This document shows, piece by piece, positions 38,101 through 49,158 of a stretch of 64,000 nt of DNA (its first letter is position 1; every line of letters starts with the position of its first letter). The position numbers and the translations under genes are program-made. A model generated the notes under the pieces. The model saw only the letters and a program-made list of their open reading frames with translations, was not told where the DNA came from and did no database searches. This DNA is from Phoronis australis (Eukaryota > Phoronida > Phoronidae): NCBI GenBank assembly GCA_002633005.1, contig NMRA01000003.1, positions 901,581 through 965,580 on the forward strand, in the 5' to 3' direction.

Positions 38101-38963
38101 AGGTTCTTACTCATTTGAAAGAAAAACTTCAGTTTGTTCAAGCCGAGAATCAAGTCCTGAAGGGAAGTCTGCGTGACATTGAGGGAACCGTGGCAACAGT
38201 AAGTTCACCACTGTTCAACATGGAAATCAATGAGGCCCCTTCCTTCGTTAGCATTGCCAAGCAAATGTCTAGTCTCTCATTGCACCTGATCAGTTATAAA
38301 ATTTTATTTATTTTTTCTTACACGTGGAGTTTTTTAAGTGGAAAACAACTTGAAAAGTTTTGTTTCTAAAACATTCGTTTCAGACTGCTCTTATGTCTGA
38401 ATATAAACTGTTTTTGCCATTCCCACCATATTAAATTGTTTGCATTAAATGTGTAGAACACTTATAAAGGTAGACTTTTAGGAAGCAGTGGGGGCAGACA
38501 CAGTGGAAAAAATCAAAAGTGTCATAACCTGAAAAGAAAATAATTTAGAAAACTGTAAAAAACGTTTTTAGATTTCATCTCGTACATATATGTCAAACAA
38601 TATTTGGTCATGTTATCAATAGTGTTATCAATACTGTTTTTTTTAAATGGATGTATGTTTCTTTTTGCTGAAGTTTCGTTAAACATGTGTCATGGGCATT
38701 GTCATCGCCTCTTTCAGAAACGAGATATTTTGTCAAGAACAAAACAAGCTAGGGATGCATTGAGAATTGATAACCACAGACTGCGACAAAATTGTGGACT
38801 GCTTGGAAATATACCTTTGTTAAGAGATTTTGAAGAACGAAAAGACGAAAGTGACGATCTGAAAGCCAAATTGGACAGACTAAAAATGGAACATGCAGAG
38901 CTGACCTTGAATGCTTCCAGTTTCAGGAGGAAAATCGAACAAGCTCGCTCTGGACAGATGTAA
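29156..38963 (+). CDS. CCDC96: coiled-coil domain-containing protein 96
   Basis: Predicted 625-residue coiled-coil protein; CCDC96 orthologues act with CCDC113 at cilia and centriolar satellites. Exons joining in phase: 29156-29167, 31140-31362, 31855-32151, 32626-32789, 34093-34228, 34486-34586, 35801-35954, 36650-36843, 37096-37215, 37602-37694, 38061-38198 and 38718-38963. The first exon (MADQ only) is inferred from its ATG, donor and phase and is the least certain. Residues about 5-310 are acidic and rich in Glu, Ala and Pro, with a degenerate APTEAPAPTEAP repeat. From exon 7 on the protein is coiled coil. The stretches EELAEGLHLIDFEQLKIEN, ELLKLRKKITSTVQVLTHLK and RTKQARDALRIDNHRL are the conserved C-terminal CCDC96 domain. 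Human CCDC96 is essentially intronless, unlike this gene. Confidence 0.9.
29168..31139 (+). other. CCDC96 intron 1
   Basis: Inferred intron between the four-codon first exon and exon 2. Apart from the inverted repeat near 29,404-29,536, I see no gene. If the MADQ exon is wrong, the true first exon lies somewhere in this stretch. Confidence 0.45.
29404..29536. repeat. inverted repeat with CACTG-rich flank
   Basis: CACTGGTCGGATATA near 29,411 is mirrored by TATATCCGACCAGTG near 29,517-29,532, enclosing a spacer of roughly 90 bp. The left flank (29,340-29,410) is a degenerate array of CACTG/CAGTG pentamers. This may be a small non-autonomous element in CCDC96 intron 1. Confidence 0.5.
34567..35060 (+). 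repeat. minisatellite derived from CCDC96 exon 6-donor junction
   Basis: About nine diverged units of 50-60 bp start with the last 19 bases of exon 6 (CTCATACGACAATATCAT then GTGAGT). Later units repeat the exon end plus donor-like sequence: TCATACGACAATATCAC|GTAAGT near 34,817-34,838, CTCATATGACAGTATCAA|GTGAGC near 34,924 and AACATCAC|GTAAGT near 34,990. Each unit continues with 'gtccattgtgttag' type sequence. The intron therefore holds several potential 5' splice sites after the authentic one. Confidence 0.75.
36095..36436. repeat. foldback (inverted-repeat) element in CCDC96 intron 7
   Basis: ACCTATGAACCCATGAATCATGCA on the left is mirrored by the complement of TGCATGATTCATAGGTTCGTAG near 36,371-36,392, and the outer CCATAG blocks also pair. 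The interior is built of alternating 'catgcgcatga' type words. No coding capacity; a MITE-like foldback is likely. Confidence 0.5.
38465..38700 (+). repeat. dispersed repeat family R1, copy 3
   Basis: In the last CCDC96 intron, directly before exon 12. It shares AATTTAGAAAACTG, AGATTTCATCTCG, and TTTGGTCATGTTATCAAT with 262-640. It ends 20 bp before the acceptor of exon 12. Confidence 0.45.
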
Positions 38964-40688
38964 AAGACTTTTCCATACATCTTTGCACATTTTGTGATAT
39001 TGACCTTTATGTGAAACATGTCACTCTCGTACTTTTTAAAATATATTTATTAAACTGTTAGTTTCGTAGTAGTTGTGAAACCTTCGATGGCGGACAGTTG
39101 TGAAACAGTAGCAATTGGTGATTTGGAATGATTGACTGCTATTGCTAACTGGCTGACAAGGCTGGAGCAACTGTACGTTTTGTGCAGACCATCACAAATT
39201 AAAGTGCGTTTCATCATGTTGTCACGTGCTTCTGTGTTACCCCATTAAAAAGTTAATTCAAGTATCCCCATATTTTTTTACAATATTTCTTAAAGTCCTG
39301 CTTGAAAACTACCACATGACCAACGTGGTGTGTGAGAGGCTAATAACTACTGATGCCATATCAACTGGCTGATCTATAACATAACGTTTTATCTTACTTT
39401 GAAGTTGGCCATTTTGACCCACTGTTGTAGCACTCAGTGCCTAGATTCTAGTCTTGGTATGCAACAGGTGATCCAAGTAATTACTGTGCACTACAGCTTA
39501 GGTTGACATTGAAATATAACAGTACACGTGGTATGATCAAACTGCCCCAAATATGGCATACAAGTGAAGACCCCTTAACATTTGGTTGAGATTTGCCCTG
39601 CCTGTTGAAGCCTTTGCAGCATTCTACTTGATGGACACAATCTGTTTTAAAGAAAACACCAGACCATACCGATTAGTCTACAATTTCTTGAAAAAAGTGG
39701 GCAGATTGGAAGGCTTCAGCTATGAGGAATCCTTCACCCATCATAATCACTTTGTGAACTAACAATGGCAGACTGGAGGAAGTTGATAACTTAATTCCAC
39801 AGCCTTCCGCTCTCAGAAAATATAGTCACTGGGTTAAACGCTTTTAAATTTGTAGATGTTTGGCTAAGTGCTGACATGTTGATAAGGTTACACGTAACTG
39901 TAAACATGAGAAGTGAATGGTTTTTCATCATGTCAAGTGCATGGCTTCACTTCTAACAGTAACATCTCACCAGTTTTGGACAGTTACCAAACGTGCCTTT
40001 TTTCACAAGCTTCTAACTTGTTGTGAATGCCACAATTTTTCACCTTGTGAGATGGTGGATGTGGTACAAGTCTACAGAGAAACATTAAATTTGGTACTAC
40101 ATATGTTTCATGGGGAAAAATGTAAGCTAAAATTTCACTTGTTGGCCACACTGTGTCCATAAGTGGTGAGATTTCACCATAGTCATAATTTAGACATATA
40201 TTAGTGTTTAACACAGCAAGCTGGCAGCAACAGTTGTCTGCCCATGTGACCAGTGGTTCGCAAGAGTGTTATATTAATGGCTGAAGTTTAATTTGGGAGA
40301 GATTTACCATAAAAAAATTGTCTGAAGGTTGTAGAACTATATTGTGCAAAATTTCACATACATCACTCACATGCATACAAACAGACATACTAGCTTATTG
40401 AAACTTAAGGATACAATATACTGATATGAAGATAGATAGGTGTGTTACAGAAAGCTGGAGTCACACACCAGCAGGTGTAGTCTTAGTTGACAAACTTTGA
40501 GATTCCCTTCAGTTCTTGGAAATTGTTTCATGATTGCAAGTTAATGTGCAACAGCATTTGATTTGATATTTTCACCTAAAAAACCAAGTTGATCCTATGG
40601 ATATGGTCACCGCACTGCCATCCACCAATGCAGCGAAAAATAAGTCAGCTCATTTGGCCATAATGAAGACAAACTACAAATGGTGTCA
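38964..40688. other. intergenic between convergent CCDC96 and BIRC5
   Basis: Holds the 3' ends of both genes. No canonical AATAAA was identified with confidence for CCDC96, and no further gene is visible. Confidence 0.5.
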
Positions 40689-43600
40689 TCAGACAAGGTG
40701 CTCCATTTCATGCCTGGTGTCAGAAGCGTAGCGTTCAAATTCTTTTATCTTTTCTTCAGCTGCTTTCATCTGAAACAAGAGCAATGCTGAGCGTTGAAAT
40801 ATGCCCACGAATGCACTGCAAACAATGTGCTTCTAGAGTTGTTCATTTCTATCGTGAAAATGGCCACTAAATGGTGCAAAACATCCACTCCATCAGAAAA
40901 CGGAACATGCCATCGGTTCTTTAATAGAAAGATATTAACCTAATTTCCTAAAAATCTGTCAATGATCTTCAGAGAAGCAAAGGAAAGCAGAAAAAAATGA
41001 AATTGCCACTAGGGGGCGCAGCGTCCACCTCAAAGTCGTCATCTATATAAATACACTTACTAAAGATCCTGCATCGGGTTTAGGAGATACAGCTACGGCA
41101 GCAAAACAAAACAAAACTACCACTAGGAGGACCTTTGAAGGTACAAAGATAAACATAAAAAACTAAAATTGCCACTAGGGGACGCAGTGGTTATTCGATT
41201 CCATGCGAAAGTTGTCACTGTCCGTTGCCACCATCATATAAATACACTTGCTAAGTTTAGAAAAGATCCGGCAAATGGTTTAGGAAATACAGCCATGGGC
41301 GCAAAAAAACAAAACTGCCACTAGGAGGTGTCACAGTAATCAAAATCGACGGAAAATCCTCGTCAGCCATCCTCTTGATGGTAAGAACATACGTGCCAAT
41401 TTTCATAATCATCCTTAGAGCGGTTTGGTTGATAGAGGGGTGGACGCCAAAAAACATACTTGAAAACAGTAAAAACGGCCACTAGGTGGGGCAAACTACG
41501 TCGAATCCATCCGAAAACAAGAGGATAGTTTCATCTCACTAATAGATGCCTATGTTCCAAATTTTCCGAAGATAGAGGTAAGCGTAAAAAACTAAAATTG
41601 CCACTAGGGGGCACACTGGTAGTCGGAGAGGTCCGAAATTCGTAGTCATTGGTTGCGAGTTTCATAGGAACACAACTGCCAAATCTCATCAAGATCCTGT
41701 GGGGGTTTAGGAGATACAGCTGAGGACGCCGGACGCTCGGACAGACAGAAATGACGGCAATATGCGACCACATACAAATATGTGGGCGCATAAAAATTGC
41801 ATTTTTACAGACACACACTTTTTACAAAACGTGATCCAAGTTCTCACAAGTCACTGCATCCTAGCCCAACACATGGACATCATGGTACATGGGGAGCCCC
41901 TGTCCTAAGTATGATAACGTTGAAACACCTCAACATTTGGAGTTTTGCCCAGTTGTTGACTAAGGAGCATGCAACCGAATGGCCCTATAACATGTATAAT
42001 TTCGTAAGACACAGGCTTTCGTGAATAACCCAATGACCAATTGATAGAAGGGCTCTTGCTACGGTAAAATCTTAACAGTTAGGGACAAAAATTTTGCTCA
42101 GGTGTTACAATCAAGGGCCTCCCTCTATGTGGCCTCGTGTTGTCTAGTTTCCAGTCTGCAGCCTTACTCCAATTTCAGTAAAACTTCAAAGCATTAAAAA
42201 GTTTTGAAAAAATAGGATTCAAAACAGTCAACTCCTAATAAATGCTGACTCAAATTGTGAGTGTACTCCCATGTCTGTCCACTCACATCGGCCTACTTAC
42301 TAGTCGGTTGACTTGTCTTGTGGCTTCTAACTTGAGGAACTCTCCCATAGTTATGTCGTCCATGGTTTTATTGAGAGCCAGGAAGGCACACTTTGGAGAG
42401 TGTTTTCTGTGCTCATCCCTACCAATATGATACCAGCAATAAAAAACAAATAATTATCACAACAAAATAGACACTATAAGACCTACTGATTACAAAAGCA
42501 ATGCAGAATGTTGACACGCGGATATCGAGTGAATCGTCATTAGAAGCAAACAGGTCAATTTTCAAAGAGTTATACATTGTTTGACAACAGGCAACAAAGT
42601 TTTTTTGCTGTGATGGAACATTTTGTTGTCCTTATTCAGATATTATTGATATTTGTCACGACAAGACTGCGATACTGCATATGCTCAAAATGTAGCCACA
42701 AATTTATGGCAAGGACTTTAGAATAGAAATCTTGATAATACAGTGACAGAGTTTAAATTGAGTTTTCACTTTTTGATGAGAACTTTCAACTGACAAAATG
42801 GCATTCATTTATCTCTAATCCTATGCTCAAAATTTGTAATACTTCAATTTCCATACTTTGCTTTTAAAGGTCTCAGCCTGTGTGTTTGACAGCCTTTGAG
42901 ATTGAGTATAAGGAATACTGTCAAAGAATGATGCAGATCCATGTTTTGAAGATATGTGTATTTGGTATTGATAAAGCCTAAACATTGAACTAGAAATCGA
43001 ATAAACAGCTCAGGACAAGCACAATATCGACCTTGAGAAGTTTGATTTCACTAATTCTTGACATTGCATTGTTTCCCATACAATACAGTAGCGGATCTAG
43101 GATACCATATGGGGGGCCCAACATGTTGCCTCGGGGAATTGGGCAAAGCACGATTGTATGTGCACAGGCGGCCCGAAAGTTGTGGGGGCCGGGGATGTTC
43201 AGAAAATCTATCGGTGGACTACAGAAAAAAAAAAACAAAAAAAAAACGGGAACACGATCCCGCTACGATCTGGGGTCTGAGCCCCCCTCATCCGCTACCG
43301 GTCCTAGTTACTGAACTCGATATTTCCTCACGCTACACGCTTTTGCGGTTTCATTTTACTTGTGGCAGCCAACAAGGGGGGGGGAAGAGCGCCCCCCCCC
43401 AAATAAGCCTATGCAATACAAACATAAGCAGCTGTACAGCGGACTACGTACATAGGATCATCATCAGGTTCCCAGCCGTCAAGCTCCTTGAAACATAGAA
43501 AGCACTTGACGGCGTCAGGCTCTTGAGGACTTGGACAGTGGTAAAACCCTGCAGCCGCCATCTGAAAACAAAACGGACATCAATCTGAAAAACACTGTTA

Positions 43601-46600
43601 CGGTTTTCATTTTAAATGCCTATTTTTCGGGTATCGTAAGAAAGACGAATACAACTGCAATTTTTTACAGAAATACTTTACACCTTGCAAGCAAGTTTGG
43701 TACTGAAACCAAAGTAAACGAAAAACTGAAATTTCCTAATAAAATTTTTGAGGTAAATTGTGAAATTTTCATTTAAAAAGGGTTTCATTAAAATCAATCG
43801 AAAAGTTATTTTGCTGTGTATGTACCTTTCTCAAATATAAAACATACTTTTTTATATGCGCTAACTGCGAAGCGATACCGAAGCTAGTTTGCAGTGAAAC
43901 AACACGTGTATGTGAGATAAAAGGTCATATATATTATGACAAACTAAACTACTACAGATATCGATAAATACAAAAGTTATATAATATGTTGAACTGTAAA
44001 GGTGGGTGACAATCTGCCACAGATGCAGCAGAAGGATGCATAGGCCCACACAAGGGAAAGCGAGCAAGGCTGACAAATGTAGCTAACTAAAAGTAGTCAC
44101 GAAAATAAGAAAAATATAGACATGGAGTGGGACAGCTGAGCAGCATAGAGCGACACAACAAGGTGTCAAAATCATAGTAACTGAAACCGTAGAGGAATAT
44201 AACTTTTATATTATCCCTGATCTTTTTTCTTTCAGAAAACATATACTTTATCAGTTGACATTACTTGTTTTTTAAATATGAGTCAAAATGGAGGTCATTA
44301 AATAAGGTTTGAGATAAACTTAACACTCCTCAGGCAAGCACCTGCCAATGTCCCTCCCGAACAAAAACACAAGAGCAATGCTGAGCATTGAAATGCGCTC
44401 ACGAAAGCACCGCAAACAGTGTGCTTCTAGGGTTTCTTATTGGTTTCATAAAAATGGCCATTAGATGGCGCAGAAATGCCTAATCAATCTGAAAACGGGA
44501 ACATGCCATCACTTTTACAATAGAAAGCTATTTGCCAAATTTCATAAAAATCTGTCAAGGAACTTAATGGAAACAAAGGAAAACGGAAAAAATTAAATTA
44601 CCACTATGAGGCACAGCCTTCATTAGATCCGCCTGAAAGACATTGTCGTCTGTTGCTAGCTTCATATAAATACAATTATTAAATTTAAGAAAGATCATGC
44701 AGTGTGTTTAGGAGATGCAGCTATGGGCAAAACAAAAAAACTGCCATTAAGTGATGCCGTAATAGTCAAAGTCGTTATCGTCAATCGGCCTCTTCACACT
44801 GAAAACATATACACCAATTTTCAAAATCATCCTTATAATGGTTTAGTTGATAGAGGGTTGGACGCCAAAAAACAGACTTGAAAACAGCCAAAATGTCCAC
44901 CAGGTGGCGCAAAGTACCTTAATTTCATTCGAAAACGGGAGGATAGCATCATCTCACCAATACATGCTTATATTCCAAATTTTCTGAGGACCTTTGAAGA
45001 TACAAGGGTAAACCTAAAATAATAAAATTGCCACTAGGGGGTACACTGGAACCAGAAGTCAAATCTGTCCGAAAGTTGTAGTCATTTGTTGTCAACATCA
45101 TATAAATACACTTGCTAAATTTAGTAAAGATCCTGCAAACGGTTTAGGAGATACAGCCATGGGTGCAAAAAAACCAAAACTGCTACTTGGAGGCGCCACA
45201 GTTGTCGAAGTGGTCGCAAAATCATTGTCAGCTGTCCACTTCGTATTAAAAACATGCATGCCAATTTTCACAATCATCCTTAGAGCGGTTTGATTGATAG
45301 AGGGGTGAATGCCAAAAAACTCAATAACAGTAAAAATGGCCACTAGCCACTAGGTGGCGCAAACTATGTCAAATCCATCGGAAAATGAGAGGATAGCGTC
45401 ATCTCACTAATACATGCCTACATGCCAAATTTTATGAAAATACTTTAACGACATTTGAAGATACAGAGATAAGCGTAAAAAACTAAAATTGCCACTAAGG
45501 GGTACACCGGCAGTCAGATCCATCCGAACGTCATTGTCATATGTTCTCAACATCATACAAATACACTGTCTAAATTTAGTAAAGATCCTGCAAACAGTTT
45601 AGGAGACATTGCCATGGGCGCAAAAAACAACACTGCCACTAGGAGGCGCCACAGTAGTCAAAGTCGTCGGAAAATCACCGTCAATGGTCCTCTTTATAGT
45701 AAGAACATACATGCCCATTTTCACAATCATCCTTAGAATGGCTTGGTTGATAGAGGGGCGGACGGCAAAAAACGAGACTCAGAAATAGTAAAAATGGCAG
45801 ATGGCTCAAAAGGCTTCAAATTCATCCGAAAACGGGAGGATAGCGTCATCTCATTAACACATGCCTAAGTGCCAAATTTTATGAAAATCGGTTGAGGAAC
45901 TTTGAGGCAGACGTAAAAAACTAAAATTGCCACTAGGGGACACAGCGGTATTTGGGTCGGTCCGAAACTCGTTGCCCTCTGTCGTCAACCCCATAGAAAC
46001 ACACCTGCCAAATTTCAATACGATCCTGCTAAGGGCTTAAGAGATACAGCCGCGGATGCCGAATGCCCAGACAGAGATGACGGCAACGTACTGGCATATG
46101 AATATGTAAGCGCATAAAAATTACTTCAATTTAAATATGAATGACCTTTCATTGAACCCACAGTTGGTTTAGCATCTGTCCAGGAACCCAAGCAGTTTTC
46201 CGAAAAATCGATTAAGCTACAGGACCATCGTCATCAAAAGTAGTAACATTAATTCTCAAGCTGCAGAAGCTCAACCAGGTTCTCAAACTGGGAGAATTTC
46301 ACTGCACCGGAGTATTTCACCATATCAGAATTTCACTTGCTTGCATAAATCTCCACATTGAGATAATTTGCTCCCACAACTTGAAAATTAATTGTTGTTA
46401 TTCCCAGAAAAGTTAATTTAGTCAATGGTGAAATTATGTTAAAATGGACATTTTGACAAATTTCTAGGATGTTCGTTGTTACTTGATTTGATTGTACAGT
46501 GCTGTTGATCATCTACAACTGCTGTTGATTTACAGTACTGTCAGATTATTCACTTCAACACGAGCTGAAAAGAGATGATCAGTCTGTCAAACCAACTTGA

Positions 46601-47910
46601 CCTGGTCAATTTTTAATGCCTGTCGCCAATCTTGAATTCTCCTGATTAAATATAACTTTACCCTAAACACCTCTGTACACATTGTAAAAGTCATTCCCCC
46701 CAGTGGAAAATTTTCTCAAGTTAAAGAGAATTTTTTCTGTGTCAACTAAGTGCTTCTGGAGAACTGAAGATAGACGTTTAGTTCAAACTATTTGAAGACT
46801 TATCACACCAACTTCATACATCAATCTCACACAAAAATATTGACTTTTGTTTAGTGATCTCTATGATGGTAATTTATTCAAAAACATATTACAAAAAGTT
46901 TGATAAATTGGTCCTCTACATGAAGAGTACCTTTATCTAGACTGTCCTGAGTCTAACACTTGAAGCAGGTGCTCCCACTCCGAAATCCAATTTCAAAAGT
47001 TTTGTCACGTTTTAGGTCAAGGACCACTGTTCCTGAACGATCCAGTATCCAATGTGTTTGACCTAAACATGATTTTAAGTAGTTTTAATCTTAAAAAGAA
47101 AGAGTTATAATTAACACATACCGTGACTCTGAATACAATTTAGTCTACATAACTTGAACATATCCATGAAAATCTGTCGGCGGTTCGCTTGAGTTTCTCT
47201 CACCAGGTGCCATTTTGAGGAAGTTACGAGAAATCACGCCTGCTAACGAACAAAAAGTCCAAGGGACACAAAACTCACAAATTCCACCTGATATCTTCCC
47301 ATGCTATTTTGCAACTGTCACACGCTAGGTCACACGCTTCGCTCAGTCTTGCGCTAGCCTTAGCCTAACTCAAGACTCACTTGAAATATTTTTTGGTTAT
47401 CTCATGGGCGGTGAAAAAGTTAACAGTGACCAAAAAGTGGAGCAGGAATTCTTCTCCAAAGTCACCTTAATTCTAATAGATATGATTCATCGAAGATATG
47501 TGTAGAAGTAGAAAGGAACACTGAAGAAAGTAAGCTCATTTTTAAGTGATAGTTTTGAGTGTGGAATTATTTTTGATGAGGTGAAAACTCCAAATCGGTG
47601 GCCGGATTTGGCCTACTGTCCGTTTAAAATACACTGGACGAAATACGTACAGAAAGCGATGGGAATAGCCCTAACCGGCCAACCGAGGGGCTACGTGTTG
47701 CCTAATAGTAATAATACAGTCCAGAACTGGCTGATTACTCGTTTACCAGTTATTTATGTAAAATAATTTTACCTTTTCTGGCGTGCAGCTACAGCCAGAA
47801 TCGAAGGGCCAATCTGTAAAACTAGCCAACCTGTTCACTTCCAGATTAAAGAGAAACGTTAATTTCTCTAAATCCTCATTAATTTCACCTGGAACGTCTG
47901 TACCATTCAT
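40689..47910 (-). CDS. BIRC5: survivin (BIR-domain, chromosomal passenger protein)
   Basis: Single-BIR protein of the chromosomal passenger complex, where survivin targets Aurora B and binds borealin and INCENP. Four exons join in phase: 47910-47773, 43561-43452, 42418-42301 and 40769-40689, giving 148 residues (human 142). Exon 1 ends in [18 protein letters not shown]; exon 2 has [17 protein letters not shown]; exon 3 has the zinc-site continuation [12 protein letters not shown] and TMGEFLKLE; exon 4 is the C-terminal helix ([16 protein letters not shown]). The CxxC...H...C zinc ligands are all present. The start codon is the first in-frame Met (MNGTDVPGE) giving a length near the family norm. 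Introns 1 and 3 each hold a copy of the same composite repeat, and intron 1 also holds a MITE-like element. The Polinton lies about 1 kb upstream. Confidence 0.95.
40775..41796. repeat. composite repeat R2, copy A (BIRC5 intron 3)
   Basis: Starts with ACAAGAGCAATGCTGAG and ends with AATATGTGGGCGCATAAAAA. The interior is a series of diverged units, each with a GCCACTAGG(G/T)GG core, a 'tcatataaatacacttgctaa' type block and a GGTTTAGGAGATACAGC block. The same ends flank 44,369-46,122. The R2 edge lies 4-5 bp from the BIRC5 exon 4 acceptor. Family unknown; no open frame. Confidence 0.75.
43086..43300. mobile_element. MITE-like element in BIRC5 intron 1
   Basis: The left end CAGTAGCGGATCTAGG and right end CTCATCCGCTACCG are inverted relatives 215 bp apart. 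The interior has GGGGGG and poly-A tracts and no gene. It shares ends with 17,958-18,168 and 48,378. It lies upstream of exon 2 as read along the plus strand, that is, inside intron 2. Confidence 0.45.
44369..46122. repeat. composite repeat R2, copy B (BIRC5 intron 1)
   Basis: Same start and end sequences as copy A but about 1.75 kb instead of 1.02 kb, because it has more internal units. Each unit contains the GCCACTAGG-type core and the GTTTAGGAGATACAGCC block. This suggests expansion and contraction of internal tandem units between fixed ends. No coding capacity. Confidence 0.75.
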
Positions 47911-48881
47911 CTTTTTAAATATTTGAATAATGGCGGTAGTACTTAGTCTCAAACCTAAAACACAAGCCGATCTTATTTTTTTCATATATAGCTTTTTCAG
48001 TAACTTTAGATAAAAATGACGAGACAAATACAATTAAAACAAATTAAAGTTTTGCTGTAGATACACTTAATGAAATTTGCAGCATTAGTCGTTTGTTGTT
48101 CAGATTTAGGGATATGAGTCGCGCTTGCGCAGATCAGCTGTTCTAAACCAAATAAGCCTCTAGACCAAGTTAACTTCGTCTACTTACACGGTCCGACCTC
48201 ACAGACCAAGTGACGCCCTCAGGCCGAGTGGCATGTTCGGCACGGTTGATATCTGAGTGTTTGCCATAGTGTTATATAGCGTAGGTCTACAAAGTGAGGC
48301 TTTCCTAAGAGCTTATTTTTATGAGGTTTTATCATGTTAGCTCCCTACTGCATCCACATAACTTCTCACGCAGTATACAGTGGCGGATCTAGGATATTAC
48401 AAGGGGGGGCCAACATTTGGTCCGGCTGCAAGCATTTGCGCAAACTGAACCACGATTGTAGATGCGCATAGCACCGAATGGGGGGAGGGCGGGAGGGGGG
48501 CAAACCCCCCTCCCGCTCAGGAAATTTTTCTGTTTTTACCTCTAAAAATCAAGCATTTTCCTTGATTCCTGAAGTATTATCCAAGAAAAAAAGGAAAAAA
48601 AAACAAGGAGAACGTGTGTCAAACAGGAAAAACTGAACGCACCAACGACTCGAAGTCGAACTCACTACTTATCTCCTACTAAAAGACCTACTTGTTTATG
48701 GTCCACAGCGTTTGCGCGCGAAACCTACTTCTTTTCGCAATGCTATAAGTTTTATATTTTGTGCCGTCAATTCTTAACAAATTTGTCGTATTTAAAATAG
48801 TCTTCAAATGCCCAAAAGACCAAATCCGTTTTTCGTGTTGGCAATAATGACGGGATTGCTTTGGAAATCGTCTTAAGATAA
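47911..48881. other. BIRC5 upstream region
   Basis: Contains the presumed BIRC5 promoter. CGCGCTTGCGCA at 48,120-48,131 is one base from the NRF-1 consensus. A G-rich repeat begins at 48,378. The stretch ends at the Polinton target duplication. Confidence 0.4.
48378..48560. repeat. G-rich repeat fragment with MITE-like end
   Basis: Begins CAGTGGCGGATCTAGG, the same end as at 43,086, then GGGGGGGCC, GGGGGGAGGG and a complementary CCCCCCTCCC tract. The matching inverted end was not found, so it is probably truncated. Confidence 0.4.
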
Positions 48882-48887
48882 GGTTTG
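48882..48887 (+). repeat. left target-site duplication
   Basis: GGTTTG, identical to 63,578-63,583. It marks the integration point and shows that both ends are intact. Confidence 0.95.
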
Positions 48888-49158
48888 AGTAGTACAAAAA
48901 GGGGGGTTCTGGCGCATTTTCTAAAAAGACACGCACGCACTGCGCCAGGAACACCGCGTCTCTCAAATTGCGCCAGAAATTCTCAGAAATGGCAGAAAGA
49001 AGTGTCTCAAAAAAAATCTCAAATTGCGCCAGAAATGGTAGAAAGAATTCCAACGTCCGAGGCCAAATATGTAACCCTTCATCGGTTAAATATCACCTCC
49101 GCTCGCGTAATCATACATCCATCAGCTCCTTATGAGCGACCCATGAATTGAAGGACTC
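48888..49158 (+). repeat. left terminal inverted repeat (271 bp)
   Basis: Reverse complement of 63,260-63,577 apart from about one substitution near the tip and one missing copy of a 47-bp internal unit. It includes the last 15 codons and stop of the integrase gene. The GGCGCA/TGCGCC words recur inside it. Confidence 0.95.
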
